DNA from: a bacterium
GTDB lineage: Bacteria; SZUA-79; Acidulodesulfobacterales; Acidulodesulfobacteraceae
Length of the DNA stretch: 64,000 bases
Reading direction: 5' to 3'
Assembly (NCBI GenBank): GCA_021798875.1
Contig: JAJZBN010000008.1
Location: forward strand, 1-64,000
Shown here: one piece after another, positions 6,820-15,700 of the stretch
Position numbering within the stretch: the first letter of the stretch is position 1
How the letters are laid out: every line of letters starts with the position of its first letter
Notes under the pieces: model-generated
The model's database searches: none
Seen by the model: only the letters and a program-made list of their open reading frames with translations
What the model was told of the DNA's origin: nothing
Program-made: the position numbers and the translations under genes

Positions 6820-7725
6820 ATGGGAACGCTGATTTATTATATATCCGGTTCTATATGGGGATTGTTTACGGGATTCGTATTTTCGACTGTCGGAGCCGCG
6901 GGAGGAATACTTGCAAGTTTCGGATTTATTACCGTTTTGCATATCCATGCCGCCAATTCCGTGAAAGTAATGAGCCAGATTCTTATTATCGTATCCCCTG
7001 TCGTAGCTCTTCCTTTATATTTAAGGCAGGACAGGGTTAAACAGATAAGAAGCGTCTTGTTTTATCTTGGTTTTATTATAGCCGCAGGCGCTATTCTTGG
7101 CGCTTTATCCGGCTCATGGTTTTCAAAGAGTTACCTTTCCGAACTTAAATCGTTTAAATATCTGTTCGGGTATCTGACATTTTTAGTCGTCGCTTTAATG
7201 GTTTACAATATTTTAAAGCAAAGAAAGAAAAAACCCGAGGAGTGTAAAAAAGAAGGCGTGGCGGATACCGCATCTGCTGCGGAAAACGGTAAGCTCAATA
7301 TTCCTTCGGTATTGAAATTTTCCGTTAAGAAAATAGATTTCAGGTGCATAAATAGAGATTACTCAGTTAAGCCTGCCGTTTTATTTGCGGCAGGGTTTTT
7401 TATAGCGGTAATATCGTCTATTTTCGGCGTAGGAGGCGGATTCTTAATCGTTCCGTTTCTGACGGACGTTATCGGCGTTCCCGTTTTTTTAGCAGCAGGA
7501 ATAAGCATTATGGTAGTTTTAATTTCATCGTTAACAAGCGTGTCTAATTATATAAGAATGGGAGTGCCGGTCATAGTTCCCGTTCTTTTGGCGACCTTAG
7601 CCGGCGTTATAATAGGTTCGATAGCAGGACCTAAAATTTCTCGGCATTTAAACGAAAAAATGTTAAAATACGTTCTTATGGTTTTATTAGTTTTTGTAGG
7701 CATATTTTACGTGTTTAAACCTTAA
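6820..7725 (+). CDS. TauE/SafE-family membrane exporter
   Basis: The 301-residue integral membrane protein has the internal duplication of this family: a degenerate glycine motif near the N-terminus (TVGAAGGILASFGF) and the classic second copy (SIFGVGGGFLIVPFL, about residue 205). A charged cytosolic linker (RKKKPEECKK and on) divides the two halves. TauE/SafE proteins are thought to export sulfite, sulfonates or related organosulfur anions; the substrate here is unknown. An AAGGAG ribosome site precedes the ATG and a palindrome lies upstream. The next gene follows after 28 bp, so it probably heads a three-gene transcript with a CX5C protein and a Cys-rich DUF5714 protein. Confidence 0.88.
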   Translation: MGTLIYYISGSIWGLFTGFVFSTVGAAGGILASFGFITVLHIHAANSVKVMSQILIIVSPVVALPLYLRQDRVKQIRSVLFYLGFIIAAGAILGALSGSWFSKSYLSELKSFKYLFGYLTFLVVALMVYNILKQRKKKPEECKKEGVADTASAAENGKLNIPSVLKFSVKKIDFRCINRDYSVKPAVLFAAGFFIAVISSIFGVGGGFLIVPFLTDVIGVPVFLAAGISIMVVLISSLTSVSNYIRMGVPVIVPVLLATLAGVIIGSIAGPKISRHLNEKMLKYVLMVLLVFVGIFYVFKP

Positions 7726-7753
7726 TTAAATAATTATAAAGGGAGGAAAAAAA

Positions 7754-8074
7754 ATGGAACCAGTCGAAATAAAAATTATTACAAAGTGTCCGCCGCACGG
7801 AAGATGCAAAATGTATTCTTCCGTCGTGTGGCTTATCATTTCCACTTTTAAAAACGTTAAAATTTCCATAATTCCATCGGAGTATAGAGATAAAAACGAC
7901 CCCGACGGACCTTGCGTTATAATAAAAGGAAAGATAGTAGAACCGTCGAATACCGTTTATGTTTCCGGCGAAGATTTTATAACGGCATTAAAGGAAGCGG
8001 GAGCCGTCGCATATGAAGGGATTAATCCCGACGTTTCCGCTTTCGACGAGATAATAGAAAAATGTATAAATTAA
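7754..8074 (+). CDS. Small CX5C protein, possible thioredoxin-like fold
   Basis: The 106-residue cytosolic protein opens with a strand (VEIKIIT) and then KCPPHGRCK, with Cys12 and Cys18 at the start of a long helix. A second strand, a PCVIIKGKIVEP hairpin and a C-terminal helix (DFITALKEAG) follow. The order strand-CxnC-helix-strand-hairpin-helix resembles small thioredoxin-like proteins with an unusual five-residue spacing. A redox or thiol role is inferred; I recognise no named family. It has a strong GGGAGG ribosome site and sits 28 bp after the TauE gene. Confidence 0.65.
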   Translation: MEPVEIKIITKCPPHGRCKMYSSVVWLIISTFKNVKISIIPSEYRDKNDPDGPCVIIKGKIVEPSNTVYVSGEDFITALKEAGAVAYEGINPDVSAFDEIIEKCIN

Positions 8075-8139
8075 ACTAAGTTAAGAAGTAATCGCAGCAT
8101 AAATTATTTTATTAAAAAAAATTTTAAAAGGAAATAGAA

Positions 8140-9048
8140 ATGAATAATATATCCGGCGTTTCTTGCGCCGAACATGAGCAGGAAACGGAACATAAATCCA
8201 ATTGCTTAATATGCGGACATCCCCTCGAATATCTGCCCTTAGCCGTCGAGCTGGCCTGTTTTTACTGCGGTAAAAAAGAAAAAGGGAATATCGTTTGTTC
8301 GTCGGATAGGTCTCATTACGTCTGCGACGACTGCCACAATCTATCCTCTTTTAATTATATAAAAGATTTTATATTATCTACGGAAGGCAAAAATCCTTTT
8401 GAAATTACGCTCGATATTTTAAATAATCCAAGCGTAACGGTGCCAATGCTTGGTTGCCACCATGCTTATATTTTAACGGGAGCGGTTTTAGCTTCGTTAA
8501 AAAACAGGGGATACGTGCATATTTCCGAAGCCGATATAGAAGAAGCGTTTTACAGGCTCTCGAAGCAGGCCGTAGGAGGTTACTGCGGCTTAAGCGGCGT
8601 TTGCGGCATAGTTCCTGCGGGCGGTATAGTATATTCGGTTTTGACCGGTTCAGTCTGCGGCAAGGATAAAGAACAAAAAATAACCATGAAGATTACGGCT
8701 CTTCTTTCCAAAGCAGTGTTTGATTTAACGGGACCTTCATGCTGTAAAGCTTATCTTTTTAAGTCGCTGGAGATACTCTCCGCATACCTCTATGAAGATT
8801 TTAACTTTCTTTTAATAGATAACGACGTTAATATTGCATGCAGTTTCAAGGATCTGCACCCGCACGGATGCATTGGGGAAAAATGCCCGTATTATGCCGG
8901 TTCTTATAACATTAGCGTTGAAAAGTTAAAAGAAAATTTGAAAGATACGGCTATAATATCTCATGAAACAGTTCCCGTTGAAATAAACTTAAAATTAGAT
9001 AAATCAAGCATTAAAAGCGTCGGTAATATACCCGCCGCCCCATGCTGA
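8140..9048 (+). CDS. DUF5714-like cysteine-rich protein
   Basis: The 302-residue soluble protein has many cysteines. Pairs at 22/25, 40/43 and 62/65 form a zinc-ribbon-like N-terminus (CLICG, CFYCG, CDDCH). A conserved alpha-helical domain follows with further motifs (MLGCHHAYI, GGYCGLSGVCG, GPSCCKAYL) and a late HGCIGEKCPYY cluster. This pattern matches DUF5714, whose function is not established and which occurs both alone and near radical-SAM or redox genes. A metal or Fe-S site is likely. It is the third gene of the TauE cluster, 65 bp after the CX5C gene. Confidence 0.75.
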   Translation: MNNISGVSCAEHEQETEHKSNCLICGHPLEYLPLAVELACFYCGKKEKGNIVCSSDRSHYVCDDCHNLSSFNYIKDFILSTEGKNPFEITLDILNNPSVTVPMLGCHHAYILTGAVLASLKNRGYVHISEADIEEAFYRLSKQAVGGYCGLSGVCGIVPAGGIVYSVLTGSVCGKDKEQKITMKITALLSKAVFDLTGPSCCKAYLFKSLEILSAYLYEDFNFLLIDNDVNIACSFKDLHPHGCIGEKCPYYAGSYNISVEKLKENLKDTAIISHETVPVEINLKLDKSSIKSVGNIPAAPC

Positions 9049-9057
9049 AAGTGATAT

Positions 9058-9074
9058 GCCTTAAGTTTTAAGGC
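9058..9074. terminator. Small hairpin between converging genes
   Basis: GCCTTAA (9058-9064) and TTAAGGC (9068-9074) pair perfectly around GTT, just past the DUF5714 stop. There is no clear T run, so this is a weak terminator candidate. Confidence 0.4.
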
Positions 9075-9091
9075 TGAAATGGAAATCTATC

Positions 9092-9319
9092 TCATTCTTC
9101 GATTACGACTATTTTATTTTTAGATTTTAAACCGGTTTTTATGGTAATTTTATTTTTAGGCTTATCGTAAATTTCGGCGATTTTTCTTATGATCGCTTCG
9201 TTTGCTTTATTCTCTACCGGACGTTCCTTTATTGAAATTTTCAGCGTTCCGTCGTCTAATATTTCGTAGCCTTCGGTTTTTGAACCTGTTTTTACCGCAA
9301 CCGAAATTTTTTTTTGCAT
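9092..9319 (-). CDS. YggU/DUF167-family protein
   Basis: The 75-residue protein carries the family signature: VKTGSK near the start, then LKISIKERPVENKANEAII, and a basic end (KSKNKIVVIEE). DUF167 proteins are small alpha/beta proteins of unknown biochemical role found across bacteria and eukaryotes. It is slightly shorter than the common 95-100 residues but looks complete. It lies 41 bp after the SHOCT gene on the same strand and may share its transcript. Confidence 0.85.
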   Translation of the reverse strand: MQKKISVAVKTGSKTEGYEILDDGTLKISIKERPVENKANEAIIRKIAEIYDKPKNKITIKTGLKSKNKIVVIEE

Positions 9320-9360
9320 AAAAATGCTGTATCTGACATAGTCTGGGTTAAAATATAGTG

Positions 9361-9636
9361 TTAGCCCGCTATATCTTTTTTCATCCGCTCAAATTCTTCT
9401 TTCGTTATTTCGCCTTTGGCGTATCTTTTGTTTAATATGTCCATTGCGGATTCCGAGCGGCTGTCCTTTGTATAATGCCTGTCGTCGTCATGGTAATACC
9501 GGTCATGCCCGTTTCCGCCACATCCGCCCATAAAGCCGCCGCGCCCGAAAATCATAAAGACTATAAACAACATAACTATTATCCCGATAATCGGAAATAT
9601 CCACATTCCGCTTCCCCAAAAAAAGTAAGGCATCAT
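9361..9636 (-). CDS. Small membrane protein with SHOCT domain
   Basis: The 91-residue protein has an N-terminal transmembrane helix (about residues 10-29), a Gly/His/Asp-rich linker (GGCGGNGHDRYYHDDDRHY) and a C-terminal SHOCT motif (MDILNKRYAKGEITKEEFER). SHOCT tails are short oligomerisation or interaction helices. The His/Asp linker may bind metal, but this is inference. It reads away from the divergent ArsR gene; the roughly 200-bp gap holds the ArsR promoter. Confidence 0.8.
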   Translation of the reverse strand: MMPYFFWGSGMWIFPIIGIIVMLFIVFMIFGRGGFMGGCGGNGHDRYYHDDDRHYTKDSRSESAMDILNKRYAKGEITKEEFERMKKDIAG

Positions 9637-9769
9637 ATTATTTTCTCCTCTAAGTATTACATTTTAGGCGGTTTTGCTCTTACTGCCCAGTATATTATAT
9701 AATACCATATTTCGGGGTTTTATCAAGATTAATCGACATAAAAAAAATTATATTTATGATAAATTTTGC

Positions 9770-9798
9770 TTGACATAATATTATTCAAGGTATATTAT
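9770..9798 (+). promoter_or_regulatory. Sigma-70-type promoter of the ArsR gene
   Basis: A consensus TTGACA (9770-9775), an exact 17-bp spacer and TATTAT (9793-9798) lie 46 bp upstream of the arsR start. Confidence 0.8.
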
Positions 9799-9812
9799 AT
9801 AAATAATGGTTT

Positions 9813-9832
9813 ATATAAGTTCTAATTTATAT
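9813..9832. promoter_or_regulatory. Likely ArsR operator
   Basis: ATATAA (9813-9818) and TTATAT (9827-9832) form an imperfect inverted repeat at and just after the expected transcription start. That position and its AT-rich 6-8-6 shape are typical of ArsR/SmtB operators. Confidence 0.5.
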
Positions 9833-9843
9833 GATAGGAGGTG

Positions 9844-10161
9844 ATGAATATTACGGAAAAAGTTTCTCAGGTTTTTAAACTATTGAGCGATACCAACAGG
9901 GTAAAGATATTATTTTCATTAGAAAGCGGCTCCCGCACGGTTTCCCAGATTATCGAAACTACGGGGATGTCGCAACCCTTAGTGTCGTTTCATCTTAGAG
10001 CGCTGCGCGAAGCCGGCTTTATTAAAACTTTGCGCAAATCTACATTTGTTATCAACGAATTGTGCGACGACGAATTGATTAATCTAATAAGAAAATTTGA
10101 AAAATACGGAAGCGGAAATAAAGAAAACACGGCTTCTAAGTTTCCTTGTCCTTGCGAATAA
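9844..10161 (+). CDS. ArsR/SmtB-family regulator
   Basis: The 105-residue winged-helix repressor has the core FKLLSDTNRVKILFSLESG and recognition helix MSQPLVSFHLRALREAGF. The classic ELCVCDL metal site on the recognition helix is absent. Cysteines occur at 74 and in a C-terminal PCPCE tail (102, 104), a possible metal or thiol-sensing site. The ribosome site AGGAGG is only two bases from this ATG, and the GTG one codon earlier overlaps it, so the true start is slightly uncertain. The neighbour downstream is a TusA-like gene, which suggests the regulator responds to a sulfur, thiol or metalloid signal. Confidence 0.85.
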   Translation: MNITEKVSQVFKLLSDTNRVKILFSLESGSRTVSQIIETTGMSQPLVSFHLRALREAGFIKTLRKSTFVINELCDDELINLIRKFEKYGSGNKENTASKFPCPCE

Positions 10162-10250
10162 TCGGATAATTATTAATTTAGAAAAAGAAATTCAATGCAT
10201 TAAAAATTAAACAAAGTTAAAAACTAATTTAAAATAAGGAGATAATTGAT

Positions 10251-10508
10251 ATGGTTAAAATAACGGAGGATATTAAACCCGTTGTAGTTGACATAAGGGG
10301 CGTATCATGCTGTATGCCGCCCGTGGGCGAATTTATAATAGAAATGAGGCGGCAGCCGGAAAATGCCGTTATCGAGCTATTGACGGATAAAAAGGAAGAA
10401 GTCGACGATGTTTTAGAATGGATAGGTAAAATTAATCAGAAAGTTTTGTCCGTTACCGAAGAGAACGGTTACTGGAAAGTATTAGCCAAAAAAATAAGCA
10501 ACTTGTAG
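10251..10508 (+). CDS. TusA/SirA-like sulfur-carrier protein
   Basis: The 85-residue protein shows the TusA pattern: a first strand ending VDIRGVSC, then a CMPPV turn and helix, then VIELLTDKKE and a C-terminal GYWKVLAKK strand. In TusA the CPxP cysteine carries a persulfide. Here Cys20 and Cys21 are adjacent (SCCMPPV), giving a CxPP variant rather than CPxP. It lies 89 bp behind the arsR gene with its own AAGGAG site. A sulfur-transfer or redox role under ArsR control is inferred. Confidence 0.75.
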   Translation: MVKITEDIKPVVVDIRGVSCCMPPVGEFIIEMRRQPENAVIELLTDKKEEVDDVLEWIGKINQKVLSVTEENGYWKVLAKKISNL

Positions 10509-10558
10509 AGTCGATATTTGATTATTTTTGTCGATATTTTGATAATCGAACGCCTATC

Positions 10559-10596
10559 GGAAGGAACTGCGGTATTATAACGCCGCAACTCCTTCC
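10559..10596. terminator. Hairpin between converging tusA-like and ccdA genes
   Basis: GGAAGGAACTGCGG (10559-10572) and CCGCAACTCCTTCC (10583-10596) pair at 12 of 14 positions around a 10-base loop. There is no strong T run on either side. Its position between convergent genes suggests a bidirectional terminator. Confidence 0.55.
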
Positions 10597-10703
10597 GTTA
10601 TATTGTATAAGTCCGATTATTATTTATACCGTGAGCAAAGATACTCATAAAAAAAATCAATGAACTTAAAAAATTTTTATTTAATATTAATATTAAATAA
10701 AGG

Positions 10704-11471
10704 CTATCCGTTATACGGTATATTGTAATGGAAAGCATTACCGAAGTATAAAGATATTACGGAGAGATAATTAAAAAATATAAGTATCCCGACTGCAATT
10801 AAAATTACCCCGCTTATTACCGATATAGTTTTTATAAAAGGTCTTATCCTTTTGAAAGCCGACAGAAATAAATTTAACGATACGGAACTTATAAAAAAAG
10901 GAACGGCAAGCCCCATAGCGTAAATAAATAGTAATTCTGCTCCAGCTGTCGTATTGTGCATAGTCGAAGCTATAAAAAGAATAGACGCCAAAATAGGACC
11001 TATGCACGGCGTCCAAGCGGCGGCGAACACAACGCCTACAAGGGCGGAGCCGATTAAACCTAACGGTTTATTTTTAATATTAATATTAGCGTCCGCGTTC
11101 ATAAACGACAGAAATTTTATTTTATTAAAAGCTCCGAGTATGAATAGCCCCATAAATATTATAAAAATACCCGCTATCCTCATAAGCCATATAGAATGCA
11201 ATAAAGAACCTACGGCGCTTGAAAATACTCCCAAAAGAACGAATACCGCCGTAAATCCCAGAATAAACATTAAAGAATGTTTGACGGCTATAAATTTAGC
11301 TTTAATCTTATCGTTTGCCGATTCGTCGCCAGTTAATTCTTTAACGGATAAACCGGATATATAAGACAGATAAGACGGTATTAACGGAAACACGCACGGG
11401 CTTATGAAAGAAAATAATCCCGCTAAAAAAGCTACTAAAAATGATACGTTAGGCGTAAAAAAAGAATTCAT
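10704..11471 (-). CDS. ccdA: CcdA/DsbD-type thiol electron transporter
   Basis: The 255-residue protein has about six to seven transmembrane helices. Paired redox cysteines sit in the conserved motifs SPCVFPLIPSYLSYISG (Cys26) and AWTPCIGP (Cys156). CcdA/DsbD proteins pass electrons from cytosolic thioredoxin across the membrane to periplasmic thiol proteins. The TlpA-type oxidoreductase gene lies directly upstream on the same strand (32 bp gap) and is the natural partner. The pair probably reduces periplasmic disulfides for haem, metal or sulfur proteins; the final target is not visible. A GGAGGT ribosome site precedes the ATG. Confidence 0.9.
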   Translation of the reverse strand: MNSFFTPNVSFLVAFLAGLFSFISPCVFPLIPSYLSYISGLSVKELTGDESANDKIKAKFIAVKHSLMFILGFTAVFVLLGVFSSAVGSLLHSIWLMRIAGIFIIFMGLFILGAFNKIKFLSFMNADANINIKNKPLGLIGSALVGVVFAAAWTPCIGPILASILFIASTMHNTTAGAELLFIYAMGLAVPFFISSVSLNLFLSAFKRIRPFIKTISVISGVILIAVGILIFFNYLSVISLYFGNAFHYNIPYNG

Positions 11472-11503
11472 ATATAAACTACCTCCAAATTGTATTGTAA
11501 TTA

Positions 11504-12097
11504 TTATTTATTATATCTTTTAAAGTAATAGCCTAAAACACCCGGCGGAAGTTCGCCTGTAAAATGCTCTACTATGCTGCCCTGTTTATCTATTATAAAA
11601 GATTGCGGTATCTCGTTTATTCCGCCGTAAGCTTGTTCAATTCCGTAATTGGCCATAGCTATAGGATATGTTATATGTCCGCCGTTAAAATGTTTAAAAA
11701 AATTAAGAACCGCTTCTGCCCCGCTATTATTAACCGAAAGCCCTATGACACGAAAGCCTTCGCTTTTATGAGCTTTATAAAATTTTTCAATCCCCGGCAT
11801 TTCAGCGCGGCATGGAGGACACCATGTTGCAAAAAAATTAACCAAGATAACGTGCCCCCTGTATTTTTTAAGAGATAAAATTTTATTCGGATAGTTGATG
11901 CTTTTAACCATAAATTGAGGTGCAAAAGTTTCATTGCCGGATTTATTTATTTTAAGAGCTTTGCCTGCAAGATGAAACCAGTCCGGATTTTTTATTATTA
12001 CTAAAGAACCGGCAAAAACAATCAGTATAACTGCCGAAATTATTATCCATAGTTTGTATTTATTAAACGATTTTACTTTATTAGGTTTATTTTTCAT
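11504..12097 (-). CDS. TlpA-family membrane-anchored thiol-disulfide oxidoreductase
   Basis: The 197-residue protein has a basic N-terminus, one membrane anchor (about residues 15-35) and a periplasmic thioredoxin domain. The active site is FFATWCPPCRAEMPG (Cys93, Cys96), and the cis-proline region NEIPQSFIID is present. ResA/TlpA-type proteins reduce specific periplasmic disulfides. It sits directly before ccdA and after the efflux operon on the same strand, so it probably takes electrons from CcdA. Confidence 0.9.
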   Translation of the reverse strand: MKNKPNKVKSFNKYKLWIIISAVILIVFAGSLVIIKNPDWFHLAGKALKINKSGNETFAPQFMVKSINYPNKILSLKKYRGHVILVNFFATWCPPCRAEMPGIEKFYKAHKSEGFRVIGLSVNNSGAEAVLNFFKHFNGGHITYPIAMANYGIEQAYGGINEIPQSFIIDKQGSIVEHFTGELPPGVLGYYFKRYNK

Positions 12098-12197
12098 AAC
12101 TAATACTCCTGTACATTATTTATTATTCAAGCATATATTAAATATTTAATTTTACTTTTAAAATCACAGTCCGATGCTCTATCGGATTTAAATAAAA

Positions 12198-12605
12198 TTA
12201 AATTATAAATTTGAAATAGCGGTAAAAAAATTTTGGAGGATGAACGATAGGAAAGATAAATAATGTTTTAAGAAAAATATAGATCATAGCAAATATAAAA
12301 ACTATCAGAAAATATCCGCTAATACTAAACAAAAATGCAGGAATATTTTGGCATTCCAAACAATTAGCAATTCCGGTATGCTTTAAAGAAGGATTTCGGG
12401 AACTTAATAGAAAAGAAGGCGATTTTTTAATTGTTAAAATACCGCTAAAATTTTGTACGAATAATGTTTTGCCGCAATATATTTTGCTGTGGTAATTACC
12501 GGCTGAAGATATATTGCAAAGATAATTCAAATCATGCATGCCGACAGATAATGAAATACTAAGAAAAGAAAGGAAAATAAAAATAACCTGTAAGTACTTA
12601 TTCAT
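12198..12605 (-). CDS. Membrane protein of unknown function, end of RND region
   Basis: The 135-residue protein has a signal-like N-terminus (about residues 5-22), a soluble stretch with four cysteines (LNYLCN, IYCGK, NCLECQ), and a second hydrophobic helix near residues 90-115. The end is basic and aromatic (PPKFFYRYFKFII). The layout resembles small, poorly conserved proteins found next to metal efflux genes, but I recognise no family. It lies between the RND pump gene and tlpA on the same strand. The CLEC motif could bind metal. Confidence 0.55.
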   Translation of the reverse strand: MNKYLQVIFIFLSFLSISLSVGMHDLNYLCNISSAGNYHSKIYCGKTLFVQNFSGILTIKKSPSFLLSSRNPSLKHTGIANCLECQNIPAFLFSISGYFLIVFIFAMIYIFLKTLFIFPIVHPPKFFYRYFKFII

Positions 12606-12706
12606 TATTTACTAATTTATTGTTGAAATTTTTAATTTTTATTTAAAATTATAAATATTAACTTATAATAACATAATTTTACAGGTTTTGTAACCCAAAA
12701 TAAAGT

Positions 12707-15700
12707 TTAATGAAATTTAATTCCGTCTCTACGGTTACTAAAAAGACCGGCGTATATTACGGGGGCAAGCCACAGGGACATAAAAACGGATATTAATAAT
12801 CCGCCCATAACCGCAACGGAAAGGGGTTTTAAAAGATCCGTGCCTCTTCCTATGCCGATAGCCAGCGGCAAAAAACCGAAAACGTCGGCAAGCATAGTCA
12901 TAAGTATCGGGCGGAGACGTTCTCTGGCGGCAAGAAAAACCGAAGAGGGGCTTGGGGACGAGTTAACTGCGCCGCTTATCTGCCTTGACCTTGCAAATAT
13001 AAGAATCGCATTATTCGTGGAAATAGCAAAAACTAAAAGAATTCCAAGAAATGCGGTGCTGTCGAGTTCGATACCGGTTATTAAAAGGGCGGCGAGTGCT
13101 CCTGCTCCAGACAGAGCAATAGCCGTCATCGAAGCTATTGCAGCGCGCTGGCTTGCGAACTGAAAACCGAAAAAGACGAATATAAGTATAAGCGCAAACG
13201 TAAGCATAACTGCCATCTGCTTAAAGCTTTTTACCTGCGAACGATAATATCCTCCGATAGAGGCGGTAACGGACGGCGGAAGATGCATAGAGTCGATAAC
13301 CTTGCGGGCTTTAGCCGCTCCGGCCGAAAGACCTTCGCCTTTTATCGGCTGAATGAAGATATAGGCATACGGAGCCATATTCTGGTGGGTTATAAAAGGA
13401 ACGGCTTTTTTGATGCGTATTTTAGAAATATAATCTAATCTCGTATGCGTTCCGTTTTTAAGCGTAAAAGGCCAGTTATTTAGTCCGGACACCGAGACAG
13501 ATTTCTTTTTAATAAATACGCGCACGGGAAGTACCTGTTCGCCATACAGCAAAAAGCCGGCTTTCTGTCCCCATAGGAGTCTTTTGACTTTATCCGCTAT
13601 TACGGGCGGAGATATGCCGTATGCAGCCGCATAATCCGTCGGCGTAAGAGTTATTTCCGGTCCTGCCGAAGGAGATTTAAAATTGACGTATTGGAAATTA
13701 CCGGTTTTTCTTAATTTATCCGCTAAAATTTTGCCGTATTTTCTGAGCGTATTAGAGCTTTTGCCGAAAAGCATGACTTCTAAAGGCGCATGGGAGCCAG
13801 ATAAAAACCCGAGACGGTTTACCATGAGTTGTTGAAAATTAAGGTCTATTAGGTCTGGATCTGCATTATGAAATTTATTATAAAGTTTTCTCATTATTTT
13901 TTCGGTAGTTTCTGTGCGGTTTCTTCTTAAAACTATCGTCAAATCGCCTTTGTTAGGCGTAGAATAGGGGTTGTCCAAACTCCTGCCTACTACCAATGAA
14001 ACCATTTTAACGTCAGGGTTTTTTTTAGCTATGCGCATAAGATATTTTCCGGTTCTTTCTGTGCCGGCAACGCTGCTTCCCACCGGAGTTCTGAACGGGA
14101 CGACAAAAATTCCCTCGTCCCATTTCGGCAGAAAAGCCGTCCGCAGGTAAAACAGTGAAAACGCAGCCGTAATTATTAAAACAAAAATTACAGGCAATGC
14201 AAGCCAAGGCGATTTCATGCCCTTAATCAGCATATATCCGTAAATTTTCCTAAGCCTGTTTTTTTTATAAATTTTACTTTTTTTCCCGCCGTTTTTTCTT
14301 TTTGTAAGAATTACGGTAAGTATCGGAGTAAGGGTTAAAGCGGTCAGCTGAGACGTTATGAGCGCTATAACTATCGAAAGAGCCATCTGCTTAAAAAGTA
14401 TGCCGAGAGTTCCATGTATAAAGATAAGGGGTATAAAAACAATAGAAGACGTAATTGTAGCAGCGGTCATAAGCGGAAGTATTTTGCCTACGCGCTCCAA
14501 TGCCGAGTCGCCGCCCGTTTCTTTCGCCAATCCTCCCTTCATCTTATGAAAGCCTCTTTCCACTATTACTATTGCATGGTCTATCATAGCTCCAATTGAC
14601 GCCGTTAATCCGCCGAGCGTCATAATATTGAGACCGAAACCTAAAGCATTAAGAATGATAACAGTCAAAGATACCGAGACGGGTATTACGGCAAGGGCTA
14701 TAAGAGCGCCGTCGAGCCGCTTTAAAAAAAGGAATACGACAAACAGCGCGATTAAACCGCCCATAATTAAGGCAATCCATACGTCTTTAAGATTGGAATG
14801 TATGAGCCTGCTTGTATTATAGACCGAGATTATTTTTAAGCCTTTCGGCAGGCGGTTGTTTAAAGATTTAATCCGCCTGCCGATGTTTCCGGCGACTTTA
14901 ACCGTATTTATATTTAGATCGGGCATAATATCGATAAGAAGGGCATGGCGGTATCCGCTTACCGCCGCTTCGCGGATTAATGGCGGAGAGATTATATTTA
15001 CTTTGCCTAAGGATTTTAAAGGCAGAAGAGTATGCTTTACCGGAATCATAAGATTTGACAGGTCTTTTATATCCGCCGGACGAGGAGTAGCCGCCACTAC
15101 GAACTGTTTATGATATTCATTCAGCACCCCCGAAAAAAAAGGCCCCTGATAAGACATCAGTATTTTAACTATATTTTCCGGACTTATATGATACTGGGCA
15201 AGACGGAGCGGATTTAAGTTTACGCCGATCTCCGGCCAGCCGCGTCCCGTTCCTTCTATCTGATAAATTCCTTTGACTGACAGTAAAGCGGGTCTTATCT
15301 TGTAAGCAAAAATCGACATCATATCTGAACTGCTATAATTTTTACGGTTAGAAACAAGGGCAAACTCTGCAAAAGGATATACGTTAGGCGACATCAGCCG
15401 GACGGTCATTTTGCTGCCCGGCGGCAGCGCCACCTGGCTTAAACGGGATTCAAGCATTAAATACGCTATGTGGGGTTTTACGTTAGATTGAAAATAAACG
15501 GTAATTTTAGATATACCGTTGCCGGTTTGCGAGCGGACAAGGCGGACGCCCTGTTCTCCTTCCGCCGCGGCTTCAAGAGGCTTGGTTGCCTGAACCAGCA
15601 TAAATTTTACGGGCAGTCTGCCGCTGTGTACTAAAACGGAAACTCTTGGAAAATTGACGTCGGGGAAAATGCTCTCCGGCATATTGCGGGTATAAAACCA

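Noticed and set aside
6766-6948. Minus-strand frame over the tauE start
   Set aside because: It is a shadow of the TauE gene and its promoter palindrome; composition is not protein-like.
10954-11364. Plus-strand frame of 136 codons opposite ccdA
   Set aside because: It is antisense to a clear CcdA gene, has no ribosome site and no protein-like pattern.
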